Source: Mytilus galloprovincialis
Taxonomy: Eukaryota; Mollusca; Bivalvia; Mytilida; Mytilidae
Assembly: GCF_965363235.1 (NCBI RefSeq)
Contig: NC_134841.1
Span: forward strand, 60,223,078 to 60,287,077
Direction: 5' to 3'
DNA length: 64,000 nt
The position numbers and the translations under genes were made by a program. How positions within the stretch are numbered: position 1 is the first letter of the stretch; the number at the start of each line of letters is the position of its first letter. Under the pieces are notes generated by a model that worked only from the letters and a program-made list of their open reading frames with translations, ran no database searches and was not told the origin of the DNA. Of this stretch, positions 22,261 to 34,647 are shown in pieces.

Positions 22261-22577
22261 GATCTACAAGTTATTGCCTCCAAAATCAATTTTTCACAAT
22301 ATCTTACTGAAATCTTCAAATTTGGCCACAGTCATCACTACTATCTATTATTATTTTAACATTCCTGAGTTCTGTCTGTTTACAATGAATGATTACTTAT
22401 TTTTGTAGTTGATATTAACATCAATTTAACCTTAAATTAATTTTGTCTCAAATAATCATGTGAATATAATGTAAAACCAGTAGATACATAATTTTCATTT
22501 TCAAATATTGTGATATTTACATGATAATCTCATGTCTCAACAAATTTGGCTTACTATTAATGCTAAACTTGTGTTAT

Positions 22578-23853
22578 TAGCCCACCTGGCCCGAAGAGCC
22601 AAGTGAGCTTTTCTCATCACTTTGTGTCCGTCGTTGTTAGCTTTTACAAAAATCTTCTCCTCTGAAACTACTGGGCCAAATTAAACCAAACTTGGCCACA
22701 ATCATCATTGGGGTATCTAGTTAAAAAAATGTGTGGCGTGACCTGGCCAACCAACCAAGATGGCTGCCATGGCTAAAAATAGAACATAGGGGTAAAATGT
22801 AGAATTTGGCTTATAACTCTGAAACCAAAGCATTTAAAGCAAATCTGACATGGGGGTAAATTTGTTTATTAGGTAAAGATCTATCTGCCCTGAAATTTTC
22901 AGATGAATCGGAAAACCGGTTGTTGGGTTGCTGCCCCTAAATTGGCAATTTTAAGGAAATTATACCATTTTTTGGCTATTATCTTGAATATTATTATAGA
23001 CAGATATAAACTGTAAACAGCAATAATGTTCAGCAAAGTAAGATCTACAAATAAGTTAATGTAACTAAAATGGTCAGCTGACCCCTTAAGGAGTTATTGC
23101 CCTTTATCGTCATTTTTTACCAATTTTTCGTAATTTTTTCTAATCTTTTACAAAAATCTTCTCCTCTAAAACTACTGTTCCAAATTTAACCTTACTTGGC
23201 CTTAATCATTATTGAGGTATCTAGTTTAAAAAATGTGTGCAGTGACCCAGCTAACTAACCAAGATGGCCGCCATGGCTAAAAATAGAACATAGGGGTAAA
23301 ATGTAGATTTTGGCTTATAACTCTGAAACCAAAGCATTAAGAGCAATTCAGACATGGGGATAAATTATTTTGCAAGTCAAGATCTATCTGCCTTGAAATA
23401 TTCAGATGAATCCGACAACTGTTTGTTGGTTTGCTGCCCCTGAATTGGAAATTTTGAAGGAAATTTTGCTGTTTTTGGTTATTGTCTTGAACATTATTAT
23501 AGATAGAGATAAACTGTTAATGTTCAGCAAAGCAAGATCCATAAATAAGTCAACATGACCAAAAAGGTCAGTTGACCCCTTAAGGAGTTATTGCCCTTAA
23601 TAGTCAATTTTTAATAATTTTGTAAATTTTGTAAATATTTGTTAATTAAAAAAAAATATTTTCCTCTTTTACTAATGGGCCAAATTCATTATAAATTGAT
23701 ATAATTGTATGAAGCAAGAATGTTCAGTTAAGTAAGATCTACAAACACATCACCATCACCAAAACACAATTTTGTCATGAATCCATCTGTGTCTTTGTTT
23801 AATATGTACATAGACCAAGGTGAGCGACACAGTCTCTCAAGAGCCTCTAGTTT
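22578..23853 (+). mobile_element. 'CTCACC' element, copy 1 (two internal units)
   Basis: It starts TAGCCCACCTGGCCCGAAGA, a hairpin whose stem is GGCCC/GGGCC in better copies. It contains two tandem units of about 500 bp that each begin near CTTTTACAAAAATCTTCTCC, then the closing block CACATCACCATCACC and AAGGTGAGCGACACAG, and ends GAGCCTCTAG followed by T. The terminal hairpin plus CTAG|T recalls a Helitron 3' end; this is inference. Short open frames within it are repeat sequence. Confidence 0.75.
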
Positions 23854-23970
23854 TTATGTTAGAATTACATTATTCTCACTCTCAGTATGTGAACAAAAAC
23901 ATTGAATTGATATTCTTATCTTCATTTGCTCTCTTCAAACTTTAGAATTAAATTATAAATTTTACATTTT

Positions 23971-25283
23971 TAGCTCACCTGGCCCGAAGGGCCAAGTGAG
24001 CTTTTCCCATCACTTTGCGTCCGGCGTCCGGCGTCCTGCGTCCGTCGTCGTCCTGCGTCCGTCGTCGTCCTGCGTCCGTCGTCGTTAACTTTTACAAAAA
24101 TCTTCTCCTCTGAAACTACTGGGCCAAATTTAATCAAACTTGGCCACAATCATCATTGGGGTATCTAGTTTAAAAAATGTGTCCGGTGACCCAGCCAACC
24201 AACCAAGATGGCCGCCATGGCTAAAAATAGAACATAGGGGTAAAATGCAGTTTTTGGCTTATAACTCAAAAACCAAAGCATTTAGAGCAAATCTGACATG
24301 GGGTAAAATTGTTAATCAGGTCAAGATCTATCTGCCCAGAAAATTTCAGATGAATCGGACAACCCGTTGATGGGTTGCTGCCCCTGAATTGGTAATTTTA
24401 TGGAAATTTTGCTGTTTTTGGTTATTATCTTGAATATTATTATAGATAGAGATAAACTGTAAAGAGCAATAATGTTCAGCAAAGTAAGATTTACAAATAA
24501 GTCAACATGACCGAAATGGTCAGTTGACCCCTTAAGGAGTTATTGCCCTTTATAGTCAATTTTTAACCATTTTTCGTAAATCTTAGTAATCTTTTACAAA
24601 AATCTTCTCCTCTGAAACTACTGGGCTAAATTAATCCAAACTTGGCCACAATCATCTTTGGGGTATGTAGTTTAAAAAATATGTCCGGTGACCCGGCCAT
24701 CCAACCAAGATGGCCGCCACTGCTAAATATAGAACATAGGGGTAAAATGCAGTTTTTGGCTTATAACTCGAAAATCAAAGCATTTAGAGCAAATCTGACG
24801 GAGTGAAATTGTTTATCATGTAAAGATCTATCTGCCCTGAAATGTTCATATGGATCCAACAACCGGTTGTTGGGTTGCTGCCCCTAAATTGGTAATTTTA
24901 AGGAAATTTTGACGTTTTTTGTTATTATCTTGAATATTATTATAGATAGAGATAAACTGTAAACAGCTATAATGTACAGCAAAGTAAGACCTAAAAATAA
25001 GTCAACATGACCAAAATGGTCAGTTGACCCCCTAAGGAGTTATTGTCCTTTATAGTCAATTTTCATAAAATTTGTAAATTTTTACTAACATTTTCCACTG
25101 AAACTACTGGGCCAAGATCATTATAGATAGAGATAATTGTAAGCAGCAAGAATGTTCAGTAAAGTAAGATGTACAAACACATCACCATCACCAAAACACA
25201 ATTTTGTCATGAATCCATCTGCTTCCTTTGTTTAATATTCACATATACCAAGGTGAGCGACACAGGCTCTTTAGAGCCTCTAG
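23971..25283 (+). mobile_element. 'CTCACC' element, copy 2
   Basis: It starts TAGCTCACCTGGCCCGAAGG, where AGCTCAC-TGGCCC pairs with GGGCCA-GTGAGCT. A CGTCCGTCGTC microsatellite (24020-24086), two units and the end AGGCTCTTTAGAGCCTCTAG follow; AGGCTC/GAGCCT is a perfect hairpin. It ends 23 bp before exon 6 of the decayed gene. Confidence 0.8.
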
Positions 25284-25306
25284 TTAAGTGATAGCACCAT
25301 GTATAG

Positions 25307-25513
25307 AATATTGGCTTAATGTGGAGCACAAGTGAGAACAAGTCTTGAAGGCAAAGATTACTTTGTTGCTGAAGGAGGATGTTCAATTTGTACCATCATA
25401 GATATCCTGGACCAACTAGCTAAGATGAACATAATTGATTGAGGAAAACACAAAGAATTTTCTTTATTGCTTCTGCAGTGACATGTAAACAGTATCTACG
25501 AACAGATTTCAAG
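25307..25513 (+). pseudogene. Exon 6 remnant of the decayed gene (broken)
   Basis: The frame reads ILA, stop, CGAQVRTSLEGKDYFVAEGG, then IIDILDQLAKMNIID and a TGA. A frame change is needed to read the end (CKQYLRTDFK) before a GTAGTC donor. The start follows TATAG only 23 bp after the end of a 'CTCACC' element, so that insertion probably removed the original branch-point region. Confidence 0.6.
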
Positions 25514-25739
25514 GTAGTCTGAGGAATTTATAAACATCACCGCTTTAAAAAAAAAAAAGTAAACACAATGAAATGTCTTGTATTGTTCATAATTGATTCA
25601 TTCCATACAGCAAATTTATTTAACCTATTGCTTATTAGTCTCTTAGAAACAAAACTCACCAAGAAAACAGAATTTTTACCAATGAACCATCAAATGAGAT
25701 TAAGGTAAGATAACACAGCCAAAAACACATGTAAATGCA

Positions 25740-25980
25740 CCTTACCATTATACCATATATGGGATTCAAGATATAATTGACTTACATATATCACTTATAG
25801 AGTCTGAAAACTGAGCAAACTATGAACCATGAAAATTGGATCAAAAACAGATGACACCTGCTAGACAGATGTGCACATGTTCAAATTATGTCATACACTA
25901 AACATATATATATTTCTTATAGTACATAATGTATCTGAAAAACAGACCAAGCTAGAGATGAGGAGAGGTTAATGCTTGTA
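25740..25980 (+). repeat. Old fragment of the 'GAGGTCAAGGTCAGATGA' satellite
   Basis: It contains ACTATGAACCATGAAAATTG, ACAGATGACACCTGCTAGAC and TTATAGTACATAATGTATCT, worn versions of the satellite at 49351-51730. It lies in intron 6 of the decayed gene. Confidence 0.55.
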
Positions 25981-26055
25981 AGACAGAGACCAAAATAAAA
26001 TTAATATTCCATGAAGTAGTCAAAAAATGTTTCATATTGTACATTAATGTTTCAG

Positions 26056-26844
26056 GTGCATATTGCTGCAAATAGTGAAGTAGGAGATCATTGTCTGATG
26101 TATGCACTTAGTGATTCTATTCATCCACAGTTTGCACATCCTTGCAAGCATCAACACAATTTAGTGTGTGTCTCGTGTAAGCAACTTAAAGATGCAACCT
26201 TATCAATACAGAAACTGGTGGAGTGCACAAATATTGTTGGAGAAAATGAAAAACTGAATGATATGAGTTTTAAAATCAAGCAATCCATCCAAAGTATCAA
26301 TAGTTTAAAGAGGCATATTGTTCGTTGTAAGAATCAAGATAAGGCAAAGAGCAAATTGTTTGAAACTATGGGTCAGGATGAAGTATTTCTGGTCTCAGAC
26401 TGGTCAATGAAGTATTTGCCCTGAAAGTATCGTGAGGACCAGAGTGACTGGTTTGCCAAACGTGGCTTACCTTGGCATATTACAATGGCCTTCAGGAAAT
26501 CAGATGAAGTAATAGAAAGTTTAGGGTTTGTTCACATTTTCCAGAGTCAAATTGCTCAGGACAGCTTGACTACAGCTGCAATAATCATTGATATCATCAA
26601 CTGCATCCAAACTATGAAAGGTTCTGATTAATCATTTCATTTATGGTCAGATAATGCAGGATACTACAAATCTTCTGAGATGATGCCCCTCCTTTACGCA
26701 AATGGAAGTATTGCTTCGTATGATTTCTGTGAGTCACAGAATGGCAAAGAACCTTGCGACAGAACAGGAGCAACTCTGAAATCAGCTATAAGAAGATTTA
26801 TAAACTAGGAAAATGATGTTTAAAGAGCATTTGCAATGAAAAAG
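26056..26844 (+). pseudogene. Exon 7 remnant with DDE-like motifs and four stops
   Basis: After TGTTTCAG the frame reads VHIAANSEVGDHCLMYALSD, a Cys/His-rich part (HPCKHQHNLVCVSCKQL), then FLVSDWSMKYLP. In-frame stops stand at 26422, 26629, 26806 and 26821. Past the first stop the same frame continues KYREDQSDWFAKRGLPWHI and later LWSDNAGYYKSSEMMPLLYA and GKEPCDRTGATLKSAIRRF. The exon ends before GTACAT. Asp in SDWSM and Asp in SDNAG are candidates for metal-binding residues of an RNase H-like fold (inference). Confidence 0.7.
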
Positions 26845-27060
26845 GTACATGTATAAAATATCTCTGTAATAGTTTATATATTTTTCTTTAAAAAATTGCA
26901 AATTTTCTGTCCTAACTCACTCAGTTTTAAGTTTACATAGAATAACAGTTATAATGAAAATGGTTGCACAATAAAACTGTCAGTTCAACCATTTTAAATA
27001 AAATTTTAAAAAATTTTAAAAAATCCAAACAGCATTTACTTTTCTACATTGGCTAGAGGT

Positions 27061-27380
27061 ATAGGGGGAGGGTTGAGATCTCACAAACATGTTTAACCAC
27101 GCCCCATTGTTGCGCCTGTCCCAAGTCAGGAGCCTCTGGCCTTTGTTAGTCTTGTATTATTTTAATTTTAGTTTCTTGTGTACAATTTGGAAATTAGTAT
27201 GGCGTTCATTATCACTGAACTAGTATATATTTGTTTAGGGGCCATCTGAAGGACGCCTCCGGGTGCGGGAATTTCTCACTACATTGAAGACCTGTTGGTG
27301 ACCTTCTGCTGTTGTTTTTTTCTATGGTCGGGTAGTAATGTCTCTTTGGCACATTCCTCATTTCCATTCTCAATTTTATT
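27061..27380 (-). repeat. Interspersed repeat ending 'CTCAATTTTATT', copy 1
   Basis: It contains CCTGTCCCAAGTCAGGAGCC (shared with the GATGTGG family), CGCCTCCGGGTGCGGGAA, CTATGGTCGGGTAGTAATGT and CATTTCCATTCTCAATTTTA. A 60-bp piece of the same end is at 29508-29570. Confidence 0.7.
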
Positions 27381-27502
27381 ATAAGACATTGTTATTAACC
27401 TAAAAATAGGTAATAATAAATTTTGATACATAATGTGTTTCACGGTTTAGATCCTAAACTTCAGTTTTGACAATAAGCACTCATAAATAAATTTGACCTT
27501 TT

Positions 27503-28858
27503 TAGCTCACCTGGCCCGAAGGGCCAAGTGAGCTTTTCTCATCACTTGGCGTCCGTCGTCCGTCGTCGTCGTCCATCGTCGTCGTCCGTCGTCGTCGTCG
27601 GTCGTTAACTTTTACAAAAATCTTCTCCTCTGAAACTACTGGACCAAATTAAACCAAACTTGGCCACAATCATCATTGGGGTATCTAGTTTAAAAATTGT
27701 GTCCGGTGACCCGCCCAACCAACCAAGATGGCCGCCATGGCTAAAAATAGAACATTGGGGTAAAATGCAGTTTTTGGCTTATAACTCAAAAACCAAAGCA
27801 TTTAGAGCAAATCTGACATGGGGTAAAATTGTTTATCAGGTCAAGATCTATCTGCCCTGAAATTTTGAGATGAATCGGACAACCCGTTGATAGGTTGCTG
27901 CCCCTGAATTGGTAATTTTGAGAAAATTTTGCTGTTTTTGGTTATTATCTTGAATATTATTATAGATAGAGATAAACTGTGAACAACAAAAATGTTCAAC
28001 AAAGTAAGATCTACAAATAAGTCAACATGACCAAAATGGTCTGTTGACCCCTTTAGAAGTTATTGCCCTTTATAGTAAATTTTTAACCATTTTTCGTAAA
28101 TCTTAATTATCTTTTACAAAAATCTTCTCCTCTGAAACTACTGGACCAAATTAAACCAAACTTGGCCACAATCATCATTGGGGTATCTAGTTTAAAAATT
28201 GTGTCCGGTGATCCGGCCAACCAAACAAGATGGCCGCCATGGCTAAAAATAGAACATAGGGGTAAAATGCAGTTTTTGGCTTATCACTCAAAAACCGAAG
28301 CATTTAGAGCAAATCTGACATGTAGTAAAATTGTTTATCAGGTCAAGATCTATCTGCCCTGAAATTTTGAGATGAATCGGACAACTCGTTGATAGGTTGC
28401 TGCCCCTGAATTGGTAATTTTAAGGAAATTTTGCTGTTTTTGATTATTATCTTGAATATTATTATAGATAGAGATAAACTGTAAACAGCAAAAATGTTCA
28501 GCTAAGTAAGATCTACAAATAAGTCAACATGACCAAAATGGTCTGTTGACCCCTTTAGGAGTTATTGCCCTTTATAGTCAATTTTTAACCATTTTTCGTA
28601 AATCTTAGTTATCTTTTACAAAAATCTTCTCCTCTGAAACTACTGGACCAAATTAAACCAAACTTGGCCACAATCATCATTGGGGTATCTAGTTTAAAAA
28701 TTGTGTCCGGTGACCCGGCCAACCAATCAAGATGGCCGCCATGGCTAAAAATAGAACATAGGGGTAAAATGCAGTTTTTGGCTTATCACTCAAAAACCAA
28801 AGCATTTAGAGCAAATCTGACATGTGGTAGAATTGCTTATCAGGTCAAGATCTATCTG
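27503..28858 (+). mobile_element. 'CTCACC' element, copy 3 (3' truncated, 502-bp units)
   Basis: It starts TAGCTCACCTGGCCCGAAGG, then a GTCGTC microsatellite, then nearly identical units spaced exactly 502 bp (repeated phrases at 27660, 28162 and 28664). It breaks off within the third unit at TCTATCTGC, where unrelated CAACAACAAAAG begins, so the closing hairpin is missing. The close match between units suggests recent internal duplication. Confidence 0.8.
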
Positions 28859-29303
28859 CAACAACAAAAGAAAGAGAGTTTTTAACGACCTCAGCTGGCT
28901 ATACAACCCTTGCACAATCAACTGAATTTTGCAGAAATCATTAATAGGATAGATTGCCCTTATATGATAATTTTTTACTACCTTTTTGTTTTTTTTGGCA
29001 AAGTGGGGGGGGGGGGGGGGGGGTTGCGCAACAACATAACTACTTCACAACTTTCTCATTACTTTGCATTTCTTGTTAGATAAATTAATTCTCCCCTGAA
29101 ACAACTGTTGAATTTAAACAAACTTGGTTTAAATCACCACTAGGATATCCAGGGACCACTGTGTATGATGACCCTGCCTGCCCACATGGCTGAAATTAAA
29201 CATAGGTTTCAAATGCACTTTTTAGTATTATATCTCTGAAACTAAACGACAGTACAACAGTTGCATTTATCATGCAACAATTGTAAATAAAAATATCATG
29301 TGA
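28859..29303 (+). other. Break region with poly(G) and an old 'CTCACC' unit
   Basis: There is a G-run of about 20 bases at 29000-29020. From about 29041 to 29230 a very worn copy of the 500-bp unit can be seen (AATTCTCCCCTGAAACAACT, then GATATCCAGG, then CACATGGCTGAAATTAAACA). Confidence 0.5.
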
Positions 29304-29440
29304 AATACAGAGTGAGTGTAGTAGATTACAACCCTTCAAAGAAGACTTTAAGGGCATACCAGCCATTGGTTCCTACTCAAATTTCCAGATTGAAGAGCAG
29401 GGTATTTGTGTTTGGAAAGCCCATGGAGTTCATGGTCCAG
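29304..29440 (+). pseudogene. Exon 8 remnant of the decayed gene
   Basis: The frame reads SECSRLQPFKEDFKGIPAIG, then SYSNFQIEEQGICVWKAHGV and HGPG, to a GTAATT donor. The acceptor (TACAG near 29303) is less certain than the donor. Confidence 0.6.
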
Positions 29441-30494
29441 GTAATTATTTGATGTCAGACTAAAAAATCAAACAATTTCTGTTTTGTAAAAAAAATACAT
29501 AATTATACAACTCTATGGTCGGGTTGTTGTCGCTTTGACACATTCCCCATTTCCTTTCTCAATTTTATTTATTCAAGTATTATTATAAAGAACTTGGAAG
29601 GAATTTAATTAAACCTAACAAAAAATTAAGTATTGGAAATTACTAAAAATTAAAGAACCACTGATAAATTTAATAGTAAAGGACTAAACGCCTTTTTAAA
29701 TGAATTCATTTGTGTATAAACTCGACAAATTCACTCATAATTTATGATATGTTTGTAAGTAACTCGGTTCAGTTTCTACATCAATAAATTCCTATAAAAA
29801 TGCAATTAATTATTATTCTTTAAAATTGGAGAAATGGATTTTTTTTTCACACTCATAACCTTAAGTTTATTATTTTATTAAATGATTAAGCTGAAGTGAA
29901 AATAGATATTTTTAGCGTCAAGCCCGAGTGTGTTATTACCACCGCCATCATTTTTACATTGTTGACAAAAAGAAGTTAAGTCAAATACTCTATCAAAGAA
30001 AGAAACCCGTCAAGATCAACTACCAGAGGTTCTCTACACAAATTATATAAGACTATTAACTCAAAAGCAAACATAAAGAATTATAGCACAATAATGTACA
30101 CAAGTATTCTTTCAATAGATATTGTGCTGGGAAATTCCACATTTTGCAAAATATTACTGTTAAAACAATGGTATATATATATTCACCTGATTTAAATAAC
30201 ACTTTTTACAAGCTATTGCTTATTACTAGCTAAAATATCTGATGTTTAGAAAACAAATTTTTTTATTAGTATTGCCCTACAAACTAGCAAGCCTAATTTC
30301 TAATTATTTTATCTTAAATATGAGAGTTTTGCTTTATTACATCTTAACTGTATGTCAGTTAAAACAAAAATTAACATTATCATTTATACAATATGCCAAC
30401 AAAGTTGGAGACTTTTTATAAGGTACTTTAAATTTTTTTATCAGAAGTTTAAATTTTAAAGTATAAGTTAACATACTGTTCTTTTATTTGACAG
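29441..30494 (+). other. Intron 8 of the decayed gene
   Basis: It holds a short piece of the 'CTCAATTTTATT' repeat (29508-29570). Otherwise it is AT-rich without recognisable features. Confidence 0.5.
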
Positions 30495-30856
30495 GATCGT
30501 TGATTGCAAAGGAGAAAATACCCACAATTCCATTCGAACCTTTGACTGTTTTGAAAGAACCAGACCAAATAGGCTTCAATCCAATTATAGGAAACAATCA
30601 TTCTGCAGACTTGAAAGAAAAATCAGATCAGCAGGAAAAAACAGAAAACCAGGCATTATTAAACAATGGATGTTTGCCATCTTTTGATAGTGATGAAGCC
30701 TTGACAAATCATATAATTGTAGGGAAATGTTGTCTCGAGCTTGACCACAAATCCAGTATTAATTCTGATGTAACTAAACATATTTATTTGCAAAAAATAG
30801 CTGAATGCAGTATTATACAAACAGCTGTTTGCTTAACAGAAGAAACCAAACAATAA
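30495..30856 (+). pseudogene. Terminal exon remnant of the decayed gene
   Basis: After TTGACAG the frame runs 120 codons from GSLIAKEKIPTIPFEPLTVL to the TAA at 30854-30856. The 'GPG|SLI' join with exon 8 is in frame. The segment LPSFDSDEALTNHIIVGKC resembles a C2H2 finger that has lost its first Cys pair. This exon alone is intact. Confidence 0.6.
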
Positions 30857-30904
30857 GAGCCAAGTAACAACCAAGAAAACCAACATCCTTCTAAGTGGAA
30901 CTAA

Positions 30905-32136
30905 AAGGCCAAGTGAGCTTTTCTCATCACTTGGCATCCGTCATCGTTAACTTTTACAAAAATCTTCTCCTCTGAAACTACTGGGCCAAATTTAACTAAA
31001 CTTGGCCACAATCATCTTTGGGGTATCCAGTTTAAAAATGTGTCCGATGACCTGGCCAACAAACCAAGATGATCGCCATGGCTAAAAATAGAACATAGGG
31101 GTAAAATGTAGATTTTGGCTTAAAACTCTGAAACCAAAGCATTTAGAGTAAATCTGACTTGGGGTTGAATTGTTTTCAATTAAAGATCTATCTGCCCTGA
31201 AATTTTCAGACAAATCGGACAAACAGTTGTTGGGTTGCTGCCCCTGAATTGGCAATTTCAAGGAAATTTTGCCGTTTTTTGTAATTATCTTGAATATTAT
31301 TACAGATATAAACTGTAATCAGCAATAATGTTCAGCAAAGTAAGATCTACAAATAAGTCTACTTTACCAAAATAGTCAGTTGACCCCTTAAGGAGTTATT
31401 GCCCTATATAGTCATTTTTTACCAATTTTTCGTAAATTTTTGTAATCTTTTACAATATCTTCTCCACTGAAACTACAGGGCCAAATTTAACCATACTTGT
31501 CCATAATCATCATTGAGGAATCTTAAGTTTAAAAAATGCGTGCAGTGACCCAGACAACCAACCAAGATGGTCACCATGGCTAAAAATAAAACATAGGGGT
31601 AAAATGTAGATTTTGGCTTATAACTCTGAAACCGAAGCATTTAGAGCAAATCTTTTGTGGGGTTCTATTGTTTACAAAGTGAAGATAGATCTTCCCTGGA
31701 ATTTTCAGATGAATCGAGTTGTTCGGTTGCTGCCCCTGAATTGGTAATTTTTAAGGAAATTATGCTGTTTTTGGTTATTATCTTGAATATTATTATAGAT
31801 AGAGATAAACTGTAAACAGCAATGATGTTCAGCAAAGTAAGTTCTTCAAATAAGTCAACATGACCAAAATGGTCAGTTGACCTTTTAAGGAGTTATTGCC
31901 CTTTACAGTCATAAATTTTCATAAATTTTTTAAATTTTTGTAAATTTTAACAAAATAATTTCCTCTGTAACTAATGGGCCAACTTCATTATAGATAGAGA
32001 TAATTGTAAGTAGCAAGACTTTTCAGTAAAGTGAGTTTAACAAACACATCACCATCACCAAAACACAATTTTGTCATTAATCCATCTGTGTCTTTTGTTT
32101 AATATGCACATAGACCAAGATGAGCGACACAGGCTC
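30905..32136 (+). mobile_element. 'CTCACC' element, copy 4 (5' end cut)
   Basis: It begins inside the opening hairpin (GGCCAAGTGAGCTTTTCTCA), has two units (near 30950 and 31444), the CACATCACCATCACC block and ends GAGCGACACAGGCTCTAAA without the last hairpin arm. It lies about 50 bp after the stop of the decayed gene's last exon. Confidence 0.75.
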
Positions 32137-34269
32137 TAAATGAGAGAAAGGAAAGTATTTAGACTATGTTTTTTTTGTTTTTTGTCAGAATTGCAATATA
32201 CACAATGGTTTAAAAGTCAGTCTAGACTAAATTTTGTCATATGTATGGGTAAATGTTTATTATCTCAGATATCATAATGTACAGGAATCAGAATATTCTA
32301 AATATTGGAAAACAATTGTTTTTAAAATGTCCAATGGCAAGATATATACAAATTAAATTTTCATTTGTTTTTTCAATTAATTATATGAGTTTCAATGTTA
32401 CAGTTGCAATATACCGGTATGTCAACCTTATTTGCAGTAATTGATTAAACAAGAACAAAATGACTCATTGTTTTTTTTATTGTTACATTAGAGTTCTGTA
32501 GTCAAAACTGTCAATATGACATCTAGCTGCGAAACTGATTTCAATTTTCCTGTTAATCTCTTATAAAAGCCACTGTCATAGTTGCATCTCAAGTTTCATG
32601 TTTTACATTTATATTCTTGAATTGTATCTTACTATCATACGAGTGAGTGGTTAAGCTAGCTATAAAACCAGGTTTAATCCTCATTTTCTGTACCAAGTCA
32701 GGAATATAACAGTTGTTAGTCATTCTTTTGATGTGTTTGAGCTTTTGATTTTGCCATTTGCCATTTGATAAAGGATTTCCAGTTGTGAATTTTACTTTAC
32801 TTTTATTTTTGACCAGATCGCTATTTTCACTTTCAACAATATTTTTTTTCAATGTTTTACTTATTTCACTGATAGGACTCCTTAAATAGTAAAACAAACA
32901 GTAGACAGAACACTTAGGAAGAAATACCCCATATAATTATTGGAAACTATATTTCTAGATCACGAACAAAGGGAATTAATTGTGGTCTGTAGCAAACTGT
33001 GAAGTTCTTTGTAATGTGTTTCCATAGCAACTGTTATTGATATTATTTTAAATAATATTGGTTGTGTATCAATACAATTCCTAATCAGTATGGTTTTACA
33101 AAGTTGAAAAAGAAAAACTTTGAAATTGATGAATATAAAAGCATACTTTCTTTTAATCTGCACTCCGCAATTTCAAGCTTAGTTTTTCCAAATTTCTGAA
33201 AAATTTTGGATTTTTTTTTTAAACATCAAAAAACACATACTCAATTTTTTCTTGGTAAAAGAAAGATATATGAAGATCATTTTGGAGGCATTACAAAAAA
33301 AATGTCATCTTGGAAAAATAACATCATTTTGAAATTTGCTAAAAAATGTATTTTTCAACAGTTTGAAAAAAATGCAAAATAGGCATTTTTCAGATCCAAG
33401 TTTTAATGTTTTGAATGGTTTCAAGATAAGGGTGTTTACCATATTGTGTCATTCAAGACCTCTATTTGTTCAGTATACCTATGATTTCTAAAAATTTATA
33501 TTTGCTAAAAACAATTCAAGTTGGAAAATCATGGATTTTGAGATTTTGCTACTCTGTATATATCAGAAATTTATAAAAAATAAAAGGGAGGTTATCTTAA
33601 TTGATATAAATCAGTCACCAAAGTTTAATAAACACTGCTCTTAGCACTTTTAAATCCTGAAGTTGTAACTAGCAATTTGGTAAAAAAAAATTGTTGTAAT
33701 CAATTATGGTTGTGACGGAGTAGTGAACAAAAAAAAAACAGTGTTCGTGGAGTTTGGTTAAACAGGGTTAGGTTTAAAAGCGTATAAACTGTTCGATATC
33801 ATATACCAAAAATCTAAGTGACATCTTGTGAAACAATAATCTGCGCAAGACAAATATCAATAATCAAAACAAAAGCAAAAGGTCTTTCAACGATAAGGTA
33901 GAAGACCATATTATTGAAAATTTGACCAAGACTGGCATTACAACTCAAATAATTCATATTTAAGGGGTCAAGTTATTTTGTATTAATATTTTTATCCTAA
34001 CTATTCGTATGTGAAATTTGTAGTATATTGGCCTGATTTAAACAAAACATAGAATTCTAAAGGCCAATTTTAACCCTTCATGAACTTACTTCTTTGTTCT
34101 CTTAGTTCCACAAGTTTTTTTAAAAAGTTTACTAGGGAATCCAAGTGACAACAAAAGCTAATTTTCAGCAGAAAATGTATGACACAACCTACACTTTCCA
34201 TTTAGCCTTTGAAACAACATATACAAACTGACCTCTAAAACACATCATCGCTATTATTTATGTATAAAA
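32137..34269. other. AT-rich DNA, no supported gene
   Basis: A minus-strand frame at 32589-32897 (102 codons, Lys/Ser/Asn-rich, for example NPLSNGKWQNQKLKHIKRMT) has protein-like composition but no domain or splice partner. Around 33590-33680 a phrase (CAGTCACCAAAGTTTAATAA, ACTGCTCTTAGCACTT) recurs in altered form at 53970-54010, so it is an unnamed interspersed repeat. Confidence 0.5.
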
Positions 34270-34480
34270 AAGAAGATGTGGTATGATTGCCAATGAGACA
34301 ACTGTCCACAAGATACCAAAATGACAGACATTAACAACTATAAGTCACCATACGGCCTTCAACAATGAGCAAACCCATACCGCATAGTCAGCTATAAAAG
34401 GCCCCGATATGACAATGTAATATTTTTCAAACGAGAAAACTAACAGCCTTATTTGTATAAAAAAAATGATCTTAAAACAA
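34270..34480 (+). repeat. 'GATGTGGTATGATTGCC' repeat, copy 4
   Basis: It reads GATGTGGTATGATTGCCAAT, then CCATACGGCCTTCAACAATG and GCATAGTCAGCTATAAAAGG. It is truncated at about 210 bp. Confidence 0.8.
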
Positions 34481-34647
34481 ATATGTATGTAATAATAATA
34501 CTAAATTGTATTACTGAACTTCAAAAGAAATATATACCTTAATATTATACAAAATACCATTGGGCATAACTAGTAAATGGTAAATGTGAAAAACATCAAA
34601 GCCACTCTGTTTTTGTTAGATTTATTTTTATCAATCTAATGAGTTAT

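Larger units (their letters stand above)
9973..30856 (+). pseudogene. Decayed multi-exon gene of an uncharacterised animal protein family
   Basis: Nine exon remnants lie in order on the plus strand: 9973-10043, 10829-10903, 13632-13697, 19898-19981, 20985-21670, 25307-25513, 26056-26844, 29304-29440 and 30495-30856. Most have a pyrimidine tract plus AG before them and GT after. Joined, they resemble large proteins of unknown function that I recall from molluscs, cnidarians and fish: 'FGPLVDSFKK-ESRRHKRLSF', 'IIQQYKVYC', 'SDWSMKYLP-KYRE-Q-DWF-KRG', 'DNAGYY', and a closing 'F-S-EAL-NHI-VGKC' that may be a worn zinc finger. The two Asp in SDWSMKYLP and SDNAGYY could belong to an RNase H/DDE-like fold, which would make the family transposase-derived; this is inference. 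At least four in-frame stops in exon 7, a stop in exon 6 and frameshifts in exons 5 and 6 show that it is dead. Its introns are full of mobile elements. Confidence 0.75.

Noticed and set aside
24140..28885. Family of small proteins starting MATIIIGVSSLK
   Set aside because: The frames at 24140, 27660, 28162 and 28664 are the same piece of the non-coding 500-bp repeat unit, and other copies of the unit break them.
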